A stretch of DNA of 8,907 bases from Deltaproteobacteria bacterium (GCA_030654645.1 JAURXC010000238.1:1-8907), one strand, 5' to 3'; shown: positions 1-6,228, counted from the stretch's first letter. Translations and numbers: made by a program. The notes: a model not told the origin generated them from the letters alone.

Positions 1-1129
1 CGGGAGACACACCCGGCTTGTTGATCAGAGCGTCCACAAGCTCCTTGACTTCAGTGTTGGCAATCGGGATGGTCTGGCGGTTGTTGAGCAGGCCGTCCTT
101 GAATGCCACCGCCATGTAGAAGGCGCCGTTAGTGCGGTTCACCTGCAGCGCCGGAACCTGGCTGAGGAAATCGTAGGTGATGTTGCTCATCTTTTCGTAA
201 CTGGCGACACGCTCGGCCAGGTAGGAAGCATATTCGGGATGGCGGACAATCTCCGGTATCACCATCTGCGGCAGGGTCGTGGAGCAGACCTCGTTCATCT
301 TGCCGGTCAGGATCAGGTTGACATATTTACGGAACTGTTCATCGTTGTTGCCGTTATAGACCTCGATCCAGCCGCAGCGCGAGCCGGGCCAGGGGAATTC
401 CTTCGAAATCCCCTTGAGCGAAATGGCCGGCACATCACCGATCACATCACTGATCGGCACCGTTTTCTCGCCGTTATAAACGATATTGGTGTAAACCTCG
501 TCGGAGATTATGAACAGGTCGTTTTCGCGGGCCACCGCCACGATCTGCTCCAGCATCTCCCTGGTGTAGACCATGCCGGTGGGATTGTCCGGATTGATGA
601 TCATGATGGCGCAGATATTGGGGTTGTAGCGCACATGATTTTTCAGATCTTCCATATCCGGGTACCACTTGTTGGACGGATCGAGGCGGAATAGCGACGG
701 CGCCGAATGGGCATGGCCGATCTCGCCCAGGGTATGGGTGGTGTATGAAGGCGAAGGCATCAGCACCCTGGCCTCGGCGCGCAGGCAACCATAGATCTTG
801 GCGATGGCGTCGCCCAGGCCGTTGAAGAAGATGATGTCGTCCGGGGTTATCTGCGCTCCGCCGCGGGCATTGGTCGTATCACAGATGAACTCGCGGGTTT
901 CCAGCACGCCGCGGGTATGGCAATAGCCCCATGAGTTGTTGTCCATGGCCGCCTTGGCAACGATTTCCTTCATCCAGCCCGGGATTGCCTCGCCCTTTAC
1001 AATCGGATCACCGATATTTTCCCAGTTGATCTTGACGCCATGTTTTTGAAGTTTTTCAGCCACATTGACAATATTCCTGATTTCGTAGGTCAGTTCGCCC
1101 GTGCCGGGCGGTACCAGTTCGACTCTCAT
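1..1129 (-). CDS. PLP-dependent class I/II aminotransferase (partial, C-terminus outside window)
   Basis: Fold-type I aminotransferase that would transfer an amino group between an amino acid and a 2-oxo acid using pyridoxal phosphate in the cytoplasm. I read 376 codons without a stop, from ATG 1129-1127 to the window edge; roughly 50 residues are probably missing. Visible family marks are NPDNPTG (residues 179-185), SDEVY (209-213, with Asp210 for the PLP pyridine nitrogen), the Schiff-base lysine in GISKEF (Lys243), and PGSRCGW (248-254, with the phosphate-binding Arg251). The start is supported by AGGTGGA six bases or so upstream. The N-terminal sequence (MRVELVPPGTGELTYEI) resembles a Geobacter-type aminotransferase usually annotated loosely as aspartate or alanine aminotransferase; the substrate cannot be told from sequence. 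It lies 61 bp downstream of the SH3-like gene and is probably read from the hemE transcript, unless the hairpin in the gap stops it. Confidence 0.9.
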   Translation of the reverse strand, partial: MRVELVPPGTGELTYEIRNIVNVAEKLQKHGVKINWENIGDPIVKGEAIPGWMKEIVAKAAMDNNSWGYCHTRGVLETREFICDTTNARGGAQITPDDIIFFNGLGDAIAKIYGCLRAEARVLMPSPSYTTHTLGEIGHAHSAPSLFRLDPSNKWYPDMEDLKNHVRYNPNICAIMIINPDNPTGMVYTREMLEQIVAVARENDLFIISDEVYTNIVYNGEKTVPISDVIGDVPAISLKGISKEFPWPGSRCGWIEVYNGNNDEQFRKYVNLILTGKMNEVCSTTLPQMVIPEIVRHPEYASYLAERVASYEKMSNITYDFLSQVPALQVNRTNGAFYMAVAFKDGLLNNRQTIPIANTEVKELVDALINKPGVSP

Positions 1130-1152
1130 TGCTCCACCTCATATATTCACAT

Positions 1153-1179
1153 CAAAATTCGCTACGCAAAACGCGCAGC
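1153..1179 (-). terminator. Weak hairpin plus short T run between SH3-like gene and aminotransferase
   Basis: On the minus strand GCTGCGC (1179-1173) and GCGTAGC (1167-1161) can form a 7-bp stem with one G-T pair and a GTTTT loop, followed by GAATTTTG. The T run is only four bases, so this may be a leaky terminator, an attenuator that lowers aminotransferase expression, or nothing. The hairpin is seen in the sequence; its function is inferred. Confidence 0.3.
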
Positions 1180-1190
1180 TTCAGCTCAAT

Positions 1191-1793
1191 CTATAAATCC
1201 GGACCGATCGTCAAGCGGCCATCCTCGTCACGCCAGCGCAGCCAACCGACCCCGGCCTGGTCCGACACGACCATGGCCCAGTCATTGTCCAGCCGGAGTA
1301 CCCTGAACGGCTGTTTGGGCGTCAGGACCACCAGTGGATTCAGTTCCGGCTGCTGGAACAGCTGGTAGTACTGTTTGCGCAACCCCGGCAGCATGCGGCT
1401 CATGCGGCTCTTGAAGAAGCGGTCCCAGGGCTGAAAACTGTCCCGGCGCTGCGGATCAATCCAGGCTTCCCGGCCGGCGTCGTCGTAACTGACCCGCAAC
1501 CAATCCCCCTTGCGCGCCATGACAATCAACCTGACACTGTCCGACCGGGCCCCGAAAATCCAATCGTTACCAGACAGTTTCGAACCGTCAAGTGCACCAA
1601 TGCGTGACAGCCCCGGTTCCCGGTAGAGATAAACCGGCAGTTCATTTTCCTTGTTTACCAAAGAAGCTGGTAGCGAAACGACACCGATGCCACTGTAAGG
1701 ACGCATTTTTACCGGTTCGGCAGCCAGGCATGCCGGGCCAACGCTCCCCAGAATCCCCATCAACAGCAGGACGGCCAGGTATCTGATGGCCAT
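1191..1793 (-). CDS. Secreted protein with two SH3-like segments, function unknown
   Basis: A 200-residue protein with an apparent Sec signal peptide: MAIRYL, then a hydrophobic run LAVLLLMGILG, with probable signal peptidase I cleavage near CLA-AEP (residues 22-26). A cysteine is near the site, but the preceding residues (GPA) do not make a good lipobox. The mature part looks like two bacterial SH3-like segments: about residues 35-115, with KGDWLRVSYDDAGREAWID typical of SH3_3-type repeats, and about 150-200, with NDWAMVVSDQAGVGWL. Such domains often bind peptidoglycan or peptides in the periplasm, but I do not recognise a specific family. The frame is open upstream to 1916, but ATG 1793 is chosen because it gives the signal peptide, starts one base after the cupin stop (TAG A ATG), and has GAGGG about 10 bases upstream. 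It is probably co-transcribed with the cupin. Confidence 0.75.
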   Translation of the reverse strand: MAIRYLAVLLLMGILGSVGPACLAAEPVKMRPYSGIGVVSLPASLVNKENELPVYLYREPGLSRIGALDGSKLSGNDWIFGARSDSVRLIVMARKGDWLRVSYDDAGREAWIDPQRRDSFQPWDRFFKSRMSRMLPGLRKQYYQLFQQPELNPLVVLTPKQPFRVLRLDNDWAMVVSDQAGVGWLRWRDEDGRLTIGPDL

Positions 1794-1794
1794 T

Positions 1795-2262
1795 CTACTC
1801 GAACAACCCTCGCAAGCGCTCCAGATATGCCGGCGCTTGCGGATCGTTCTCCCCGGGCGCCCAGTGTGCCTTCTCATCCTCGGCCAGCGGCAGGTACGGA
1901 CCCGCCTTGGTTTCAAAGAAAACCGTTCCGGGTTCCAGGCTTACCGCGGCATGGTAGACCCCGCTGGGGATATCGGCCGCAAGAATGCCACCGTCATGGG
2001 ACAACAAGACCGTTTCGACGACAGTACCGTCAGCGCTGAAAGTAACAACCCCCAAGCGACCTTTCATCAGAATGAAAGCCTCGTCCTTTTCGGGATCGAG
2101 ATGGCGATGGGGGCGAATGTAGGAGCCGGGTTCGATACCGTTCAACAGCCGGTGGCAGCGGGATTCGTCGCAACGGTGAATATTATGGTTTTTGCGCAGG
2201 CGCGGAGATGCCGATGCTTCCAGGGTTACCTGTTCCAGAAGCTGCCGGTCGACGATCTTCAT
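1795..2262 (-). CDS. WbuC-family cupin-fold metalloprotein
   Basis: A 155-residue single-domain cupin of the WbuC type. Members are found in O-antigen and other polysaccharide clusters, and also alone; their reaction is not established. Metal ligands are visible in the usual cupin order: His52 and His54 in RPHRH, Glu61 in DPEKDE, and His104 in IPSGVYH. Also characteristic are the N-terminal KNHNIH segment, GRLGVVTF in the core, LEPGTVFFETKAGPY after the last ligand, and WAPGENDP near the C-terminus. The length fits the family. The ATG overlaps the stop of the preceding VOC gene by one base (TGATG), and there is no good ribosome site before it, so translation is probably coupled to that gene. 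The SH3-like gene follows one base after the stop. No sugar-transferase genes are nearby, so the WbuC name is a family label only. Confidence 0.85.
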   Translation of the reverse strand: MKIVDRQLLEQVTLEASASPRLRKNHNIHRCDESRCHRLLNGIEPGSYIRPHRHLDPEKDEAFILMKGRLGVVTFSADGTVVETVLLSHDGGILAADIPSGVYHAAVSLEPGTVFFETKAGPYLPLAEDEKAHWAPGENDPQAPAYLERLRGLFE

Positions 2263-2615
2263 CAGCGATCAACCAGGGCGATCATGTTGCCGTCAAAATC
2301 CCGGACAACAGCCATTTTACCCCAGGGGCTGATTTCCAGAGGCTCGACGAATTCGGCGCCGCCATTTTTCAGCGTTTCGCAAAGCTCGACAATATTTTCA
2401 GCCTTGAGAGTGATGCCTGTATGTCTGCCGACCAGCAGGCGGGCATCCTCATGCAGGGCCAGCGACACACCTATCGTGGCACCGGCGCCGGGAAAGAATT
2501 CGATGATCATCTCGCTCTGACCGGCAACCGGCAGGCCGAGCAGATCAACATAAAAGGTCTTGGCCTTGGCGAGATCGGTGACAAAGATTACGATATTTTT
2601 AAGTGAAACAGACAT
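2262..2615 (-). CDS. VOC (glyoxalase/bleomycin-resistance fold) family protein
   Basis: A 117-residue protein with a full vicinal-oxygen-chelate unit of two beta-alpha-beta-beta-beta repeats. The first repeat holds DLAKAKTFYVDLLGLPV (residues 14-30). The second starts at His65 (RHTGITL) and ends in RDFDGNMIALVDR. The fold call is firm; the substrate is not. Two of the four metal positions used by glyoxalase I look changed: Asn7 sits where the first His is expected, and Ala113 where the last Glu is expected. Glu39 and His65 could match the other two. A metal-dependent glyoxalase I role is therefore doubtful, and a binding or other VOC role is more likely. The start is fixed by AAGAGG about five bases upstream of ATG 2615. 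The gene begins 14 bp after hemE and overlaps the cupin by one base, so it is very likely in the hemE operon. Confidence 0.85.
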   Translation of the reverse strand: MSVSLKNIVIFVTDLAKAKTFYVDLLGLPVAGQSEMIIEFFPGAGATIGVSLALHEDARLLVGRHTGITLKAENIVELCETLKNGGAEFVEPLEISPWGKMAVVRDFDGNMIALVDR

Positions 2616-2629
2616 GGAAACCTCTTAAA

Positions 2630-3652
2630 TCATTTTTGCGACAACCGGTGGACGCACTCGACCATGAAAATCGCGTTTTCGGGGGGCACGGTCGGCAGGA
2701 TGCCGTGTCCCAGGTTGAAGATATGGCCGGGGCGGCCGGCGTTTTCGTCCAGCACCCGCTTGACCTCGCGCTCGATGATCTCCTTGGTGGCAAACAGCAC
2801 GGTCGGATCCAGGTTGCCCTGCACCGCCATCTGCGGGCCGAGCACATCGCGGGCGGCTTTCAGGTCCGCGTGCCAATCCAGGCCCATCACGTCGCCACCG
2901 GCCTTTTTGACCGTGTCCAGCATGGTGCCGGCGCCCTTGACGAAATGGATCACGGGTGTCTGCATCCGGTTCAGGCCGTTGATCAGCTTGGTTGTGTACG
3001 GCAGTACATAGCGTTCGTAATCGGCCGGCGAAAGAATGCCCCCCCAGGTGTCGAAGATCTGGATGCACTGGGCTCCGGCCTTGATCTGGGCGTTCAGGTA
3101 TTCCATGCTCATCATCGTGATCTTTTCCATCAGCGCGGCATAGATGTCCGGCGCAGCGTACATCATGCGCTTGATCTGGGCGAAATCCTTGGAGCCCTTG
3201 CCCTCGACCATGTAGCAGGCCAGCGTAAACGGCGCCCCGCCAAACCCGATCAGAGGCACCTTGGAGGCCAGCTCCCGGCGCAGAATCCTGATTGTCTCCA
3301 GCACATACGGGACATCCTGCTCCATCTCGGGAATGCGCAACGCCTCGACATCGGCCATGCTGCGGATCGGCTTCTCGAAAACCGGGCCGGGAACGAAATC
3401 CAGTTTCATCCCCATCGGCTCGACCGGGGTGAGAATATCGGAGAACATGATGGCTGCGTCCACGCCCAGGATATCGACCGGTTGAATAGACACCTCGGCT
3501 GCCAGCTCCGGGGTTTTGCACAGTTCCAGAAATGTGCATTTCGAACGAACCGCCATGTACTCCGGCAGGTAACGACCGGCCTGACGCATCAACCATACCG
3601 GTGTGCGATCAACCGGCTTGCCCCAACAGGCATCGAGAAATCTCATGTTCAT
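2630..3652 (-). CDS. hemE: Uroporphyrinogen decarboxylase
   Basis: Decarboxylates the four acetate side chains of uroporphyrinogen III to give coproporphyrinogen III, a cytoplasmic step of haem synthesis that needs no cofactor. Both family signatures are present: PVWLMRQAGRYLPEY (residues 18-32, with Arg23 and Arg27 for substrate carboxylates) and GFGGAPFTLACY (136-147). Also visible are the catalytic Asp72 in FSDILTP, Tyr147, and His316 in NLGHG. The length of 340 residues fits the family. An in-frame ATG lies two codons upstream (3658), but AGGAG ends only one base before it. The same AGGAG is seven bases before ATG 3652, which gives MNMRFLDACWGKPVD and matches remembered Geobacter HemE N-termini. 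A promoter-like sequence lies just upstream (3711-3740). The gene is intact and heads a compact group with the VOC and cupin genes. Confidence 0.97.
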   Translation of the reverse strand: MNMRFLDACWGKPVDRTPVWLMRQAGRYLPEYMAVRSKCTFLELCKTPELAAEVSIQPVDILGVDAAIMFSDILTPVEPMGMKLDFVPGPVFEKPIRSMADVEALRIPEMEQDVPYVLETIRILRRELASKVPLIGFGGAPFTLACYMVEGKGSKDFAQIKRMMYAAPDIYAALMEKITMMSMEYLNAQIKAGAQCIQIFDTWGGILSPADYERYVLPYTTKLINGLNRMQTPVIHFVKGAGTMLDTVKKAGGDVMGLDWHADLKAARDVLGPQMAVQGNLDPTVLFATKEIIEREVKRVLDENAGRPGHIFNLGHGILPTVPPENAIFMVECVHRLSQK

Positions 3653-3710
3653 TAGCATTCTCCTGTAAATGGATCCAGATACGATCGGAAATTATTCGGT
3701 AAAGACTGCC

Positions 3711-3740
3711 ATACTAATTTTAAACAACCATAGAAGTCAA
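3711..3740 (-). promoter_or_regulatory. Probable sigma-70 promoter of the hemE operon
   Basis: On the minus strand TTGACT (3740-3735) and TAGTAT (3716-3711) are separated by 18 bases, between the stop of the TPR gene and hemE. The -35 box matches five of six consensus bases and the -10 box four of six. It would give a leader of about 50 bases. No terminator is seen between the TPR gene and this promoter, so some read-through from upstream is possible. Confidence 0.45.
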
Positions 3741-3741
3741 A

Positions 3742-4638
3742 TCATTTGAGGGTGGAACCGGAGCAAAGAATCGTCAGCAACCTGCTTGGAGCGCTGCCTG
3801 GAACCGGCTTGGAGAAACCGGGCTCCGGGGCCTTTTTCGAGGACGGCTGGCGGCCGGCCGACGAGACGAATGCCTCCAGCAGGCGGAATTCGCGCGTGGC
3901 GCAGTTCAACTCCAAGTGCTGCTGCACATATTTCACGTTACCGGCATCCTCCTGCACCGGCTGCGAATCCTCCCTGCGCACCCAGGCGCGGACGACATCG
4001 CGAACAGGGCGTTCTACCCGCTGTCGGTCATAATATTGGAGCGCGGAGATCGGCACCCAGTTCACCCCGCGCTTTTCTATCGCCTTGACATCCCACATCC
4101 GTGAGCATGCTACAGTATTGCCAGCCTGGCATGATGCGGCAAAATCATCGGCGGCCTGGTGATAATGTTCAAAATTGAAATAGGCCTCGCCGCGCTGATA
4201 ACGCAATGTGGCAATCAGGCGGGCGGCTTCCACCGGATCCACCTTGCGGCTTGCGCGTTTTTTGGCTTTCCTGTCTCCATCGGGACGATAACGTTCAATT
4301 GCCCGTTCGAACAACAGCAGCGATTTTTTGAAATCGCTCTCGGCTGACGCCGTATTGTTCAGCATACGGTAATATTTGCCGCGTTCGGCATAGCCGATCC
4401 CCTCTTCCGGCAGCAGCTCAATCGCCTTGCCGACCTCCCGGATGGCTCCTTCGTAGTCATCGATGAAAGCCCGGTCATAGGATGCGAGCAGCAGCCTGGA
4501 ATAGGTTTTGAACTGCAGGCGGTATTCGTCCCAGGGATCAACCGGCACCTCCAGGTTGTAGGCCGCCTGGGAGTGTGAACAGAGCAGCAGGAGCAGCATC
4601 ACGGGAAAGGACCACGCCAGCATAAGCGGTATTTTCAT
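3742..4638 (-). CDS. Secreted TPR protein with adhesin-E-like C-terminal domain
   Basis: A 298-residue exported protein. It starts with a Sec signal peptide (hydrophobic core about residues 5-19, probable cleavage after SQA, residues 23-25). Next come TPR-like helices around 50-115 (DYEGAIREVGKAIELLP, then GYAERGKYYRMLNN) and again around 145-190 (RYQRGEAYFNFEHYHQAADDF). The last 100 residues resemble the Surface-adhesin protein E domain: NWVPISALQYYDRQRV, then NCATREFRLLEAFV, then a PGSAPSRLLTILC ending, with two cysteines that could pair. Adhesin-E domains were named from a Haemophilus surface protein, but most are uncharacterised periplasmic or outer-membrane proteins, so adhesion is not implied. 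ATG 4638 overlaps the stop of the S4 gene by four bases (ATGA) and has GGAGG four bases upstream. The pairing of TPR and adhesin-E parts is seen here; function is unknown. Confidence 0.75.
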   Translation of the reverse strand: MKIPLMLAWSFPVMLLLLLCSHSQAAYNLEVPVDPWDEYRLQFKTYSRLLLASYDRAFIDDYEGAIREVGKAIELLPEEGIGYAERGKYYRMLNNTASAESDFKKSLLLFERAIERYRPDGDRKAKKRASRKVDPVEAARLIATLRYQRGEAYFNFEHYHQAADDFAASCQAGNTVACSRMWDVKAIEKRGVNWVPISALQYYDRQRVERPVRDVVRAWVRREDSQPVQEDAGNVKYVQQHLELNCATREFRLLEAFVSSAGRQPSSKKAPEPGFSKPVPGSAPSRLLTILCSGSTLK

Positions 4639-4838
4639 GCCGCCTCCACCGTGAAATTACTTCTGCCGTATGTGACCCGATCTCCCGGATACAACTTGCG
4701 ACCCCGGCGTGTTTCCACCTCGCCATTGACCGAAACAGCCCCCTCGGCAATGACTATCTTGGCCTCGCCGCCCGATGACACGGCATTTTCGCCCTTGAGA
4801 AAACTGTCCAGCTTTATGAATGGTGTAGTTATTTGCAT
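4635..4838 (-). CDS. Small S4-domain RNA-binding protein, YbcJ type
   Basis: A 67-residue protein made of a single S4 RNA-binding domain. The core GGEAKIVIAEGAVSVNGEVE (residues 23-42) followed by TRRGRKLYPGDRV is the standard S4 loop, and the whole resembles E. coli YbcJ in length and order (the EAKIxIAEGxVxVxGxVETR pattern). It would be cytoplasmic and bind structured RNA, probably ribosomal; the target is unknown for most members. ATG 4838 has TGGAG six bases upstream. It lies directly downstream of the terminator that ends the HAMP transcript, so it needs a promoter in 4839-4888; I see no convincing one. Its last four bases overlap the start of the secreted TPR gene, an odd pairing of a cytoplasmic RNA-binding protein with an exported one. 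Confidence 0.88.
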   Translation of the reverse strand: MQITTPFIKLDSFLKGENAVSSGGEAKIVIAEGAVSVNGEVETRRGRKLYPGDRVTYGRSNFTVEAA

Positions 4839-4888
4839 TCAGGCTCCAGTGTAATTTGATTTAAAAGTGATCTTGGGCGGATTGTGAT

Positions 4889-4920
4889 AAAAAAAGAGGG
4901 TAGCTGTCAGAAGCGACCCC
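4889..4920 (-). terminator. Intrinsic terminator of the V4R-HAMP transcript
   Basis: On the minus strand GGGGT-C-GCT (4920-4912) pairs with AGC-T-ACCCT (4905-4897) around a TCTGAC loop, with one internal mismatch and one G-T pair. One C and then seven Ts (4895-4889) follow. It starts 36 bases after the stop of the HAMP gene and separates it from the S4 gene. Confidence 0.7.
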
Positions 4921-4956
4921 GCTTGTAGCTGCACAAATTCCGATTGTCTGGCTTAT

Positions 4957-5541
4957 CTATCTGTTGAAACGCTCTTCGAAGCATGTCGGGCAGATGCCGT
5001 GACTGAAGAAAGCCTCCGAATGTTCGCTGATATAACGTTCCAATTGCTGCCACGAATCTCCGTCATCACGGATCTTTTTACAATACATGCAGATCGGGAT
5101 GACTCCTTCCAGATTGCGCACCTGGCTGCGCGCCTCCCGCAGGGCCGCCTCGGTGCGTTCCTTTTCGGCCAGGGCCTCGACCATCGAATTGAAGGATTCC
5201 GAGAATTCACCCAGAAAATGCACCCGCTGGCTGTAGTCCCCCTGGGCTACCTGCCCGGTTTGCCAGGTCAAATGCTGCAGGGCGGCATGCAGTTGCTTGA
5301 AGGGTGCCGCAACCTGATTTCGGGACGGCGGCGATTCTTTCAGATTCCCGGCAGCAAGGGCCTCGACAAAGCATCTGGCTTCGTCAACCAGGGAGATATA
5401 ACGGTTGAAGGCCTCGACCAGGCTCCTCAAATCATCATCGCACTCTTCCAGGGTTTCCAGCACCGGGGCGTTTTCACCAAGTGTCAGCTGTTCGATACGC
5501 TGTCGCAGCTTATCCAGCAACTCACGCTCCGGCGGCTTCAC
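4957..5541 (-). CDS. Soluble tandem-HAMP protein with C-terminal Cys4 module
   Basis: A 194-residue protein with no transmembrane segment or signal peptide, so cytoplasmic. Three HAMP-like units can be read in series: about residues 12-52 (DDDLRSLVEAFNRYISL), 53-91 (FVEALAAGNLKE, then PFKQLHAALQHL) and 92-127 (TGQVAQGDYSQRV, then FSESFNSMVEAL). A short charged helix follows (128-146), then a module with Cys151, Cys154, Cys184 and Cys187 (PICMYCKKIRDD, then FSHGICPTC). The same tail is known to me at the end of many PAS, response-regulator and similar proteins of delta-proteobacteria; it looks like a zinc knuckle but has no assigned function. No kinase, cyclase or methyl-accepting domain is present. 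The start is a GTG (5541-5539) overlapping the stop of the V4R gene by four bases (GTGA). No strong ribosome site precedes it, so coupled translation is likely. The protein may relay a signal from the V4R partner. Confidence 0.8.
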   Translation of the reverse strand: MKPPERELLDKLRQRIEQLTLGENAPVLETLEECDDDLRSLVEAFNRYISLVDEARCFVEALAAGNLKESPPSRNQVAAPFKQLHAALQHLTWQTGQVAQGDYSQRVHFLGEFSESFNSMVEALAEKERTEAALREARSQVRNLEGVIPICMYCKKIRDDGDSWQQLERYISEHSEAFFSHGICPTCFEERFNR

Positions 5542-6074
5542 GGCTCGGTACCGCTCACAGCAACCGCCCTGAATCGGCAGGTCCGGTCGCCGGTTGCCCA
5601 GCAGTCCACTTCGCGCACCGTAAAAGGTTTTCCTGTATATGTCTCGAAAATGCCGGCAATGAACCCTTCGTCATACTCGCAAACCGTAACGCCGGTTACC
5701 GGAAGGCCGGAACAGTCCAGATCCTCGGAGACCGTCAATGTGAAATCCAGTATCTCCACATCGGACTTTTCAAGCCTCATGATGCCGACCTTCAGCGACT
5801 GCAGCACATCCTGGAGCTGGGCCACGAACCCGTTCAGCGGCAGCTTCGTATCGAGCATGTTCTGGCAGAACTCGCGCCCCGCCTCGTGACCGGCCTCACG
5901 CAGTAATTCAGCCGCAATTTCGGGAGAAAACCTGCGGTTCAGCACATCCCGCATCGTGTACTGCATCAGCCTGTATACGGAAACACTCATGGTATTGCCG
6001 AGATTTGGACGTCCCAGCTCTATATCACCCAAATCCTTCCACTGGAAACGGTATGGCCTGTTTTCGTCCGACAT
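5538..6074 (-). CDS. V4R-domain (4-vinyl reductase fold) sensor-like protein
   Basis: A 178-residue protein that is essentially one V4R domain (about residues 30-170) without attached DNA-binding, kinase or cyclase parts. V4R domains bind small hydrophobic ligands in phenol regulators such as DmpR and MopR, and also occur in BchJ-like proteins of chlorophyll synthesis. The C-terminal half carries VCEYDEGFIAGIF, then VREVDCWATGDRTCRF. Cys132, Glu155, Cys158 and Cys166 have the spacing C-x22-E-x2-C-x7-C of the MopR zinc site (Cys155, Glu178, Cys181, Cys189 as I remember it), so bound zinc is likely. ATG 6074 is preferred over an in-frame ATG at 6101 because AAGGGGG lies five bases upstream. The gene overlaps the HAMP gene by four bases and has its own promoter-like sequence and a structured leader. 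The ligand is unknown. Confidence 0.85.
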   Translation of the reverse strand: MSDENRPYRFQWKDLGDIELGRPNLGNTMSVSVYRLMQYTMRDVLNRRFSPEIAAELLREAGHEAGREFCQNMLDTKLPLNGFVAQLQDVLQSLKVGIMRLEKSDVEILDFTLTVSEDLDCSGLPVTGVTVCEYDEGFIAGIFETYTGKPFTVREVDCWATGDRTCRFRAVAVSGTEP

Positions 6075-6142
6075 ACACACCCCCTTCTGAAGCAGCAGCA
6101 TTACCAGGTCTTGTTGAGACAGATGGACCTGCTGGAACTGAC

Positions 6143-6178
6143 ATTACTTCGGAATCAGCCGACATAAAAGTAAGTAAT
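6143..6178 (-). other. Inverted repeat in the leader of the V4R gene
   Basis: ATTACTT (6143-6149) and AAGTAAT (6172-6178) are a perfect 7-bp inverted repeat. Inside it, CGG (6150-6152) and CCG (6159-6161) form a second short stem around a 6-base loop, with a 10-base bulge on one side. It lies between the proposed promoter and the V4R start, so it could be an operator or an RNA structure, or chance. Confidence 0.3.
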
Positions 6179-6199
6179 CCACGTGACGAATATTTTTAA

Positions 6200-6228
6200 T
6201 CATTACCAGATTCCCAAGTAAAAGTCAG
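6200..6228 (-). promoter_or_regulatory. Possible promoter of the V4R-HAMP pair
   Basis: On the minus strand CTGACT (6228-6223) is followed after 17 bases by TAATGA (6205-6200), with TG one base before the -10 box (extended -10). Both boxes are imperfect. It lies just downstream of the tRNA terminator and would give a leader of about 120 bases. A new promoter is needed here because the terminator closes the upstream transcript. Confidence 0.35.

Noticed and set aside
1130..1175. Promoter-like TTGCGT-N18-TATATG before the aminotransferase
   Set aside because: Transcription would begin inside the ribosome binding site, leaving no usable leader.
1794..1916. Longer N-terminus for the SH3-like protein (in-frame start at 1916)
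   Set aside because: The extension overlaps the conserved end of the cupin gene in another frame, is arginine-rich, and would bury the signal peptide.
2603..3655. A 350-codon plus-strand ORF
   Set aside because: It runs antisense to hemE with no recognisable domain; it is a product of GC-rich codon bias in the real gene.
4999..5889. A 296-codon plus-strand ORF
   Set aside because: It lies antisense across both the HAMP and V4R genes, whose frames carry clear domain motifs.
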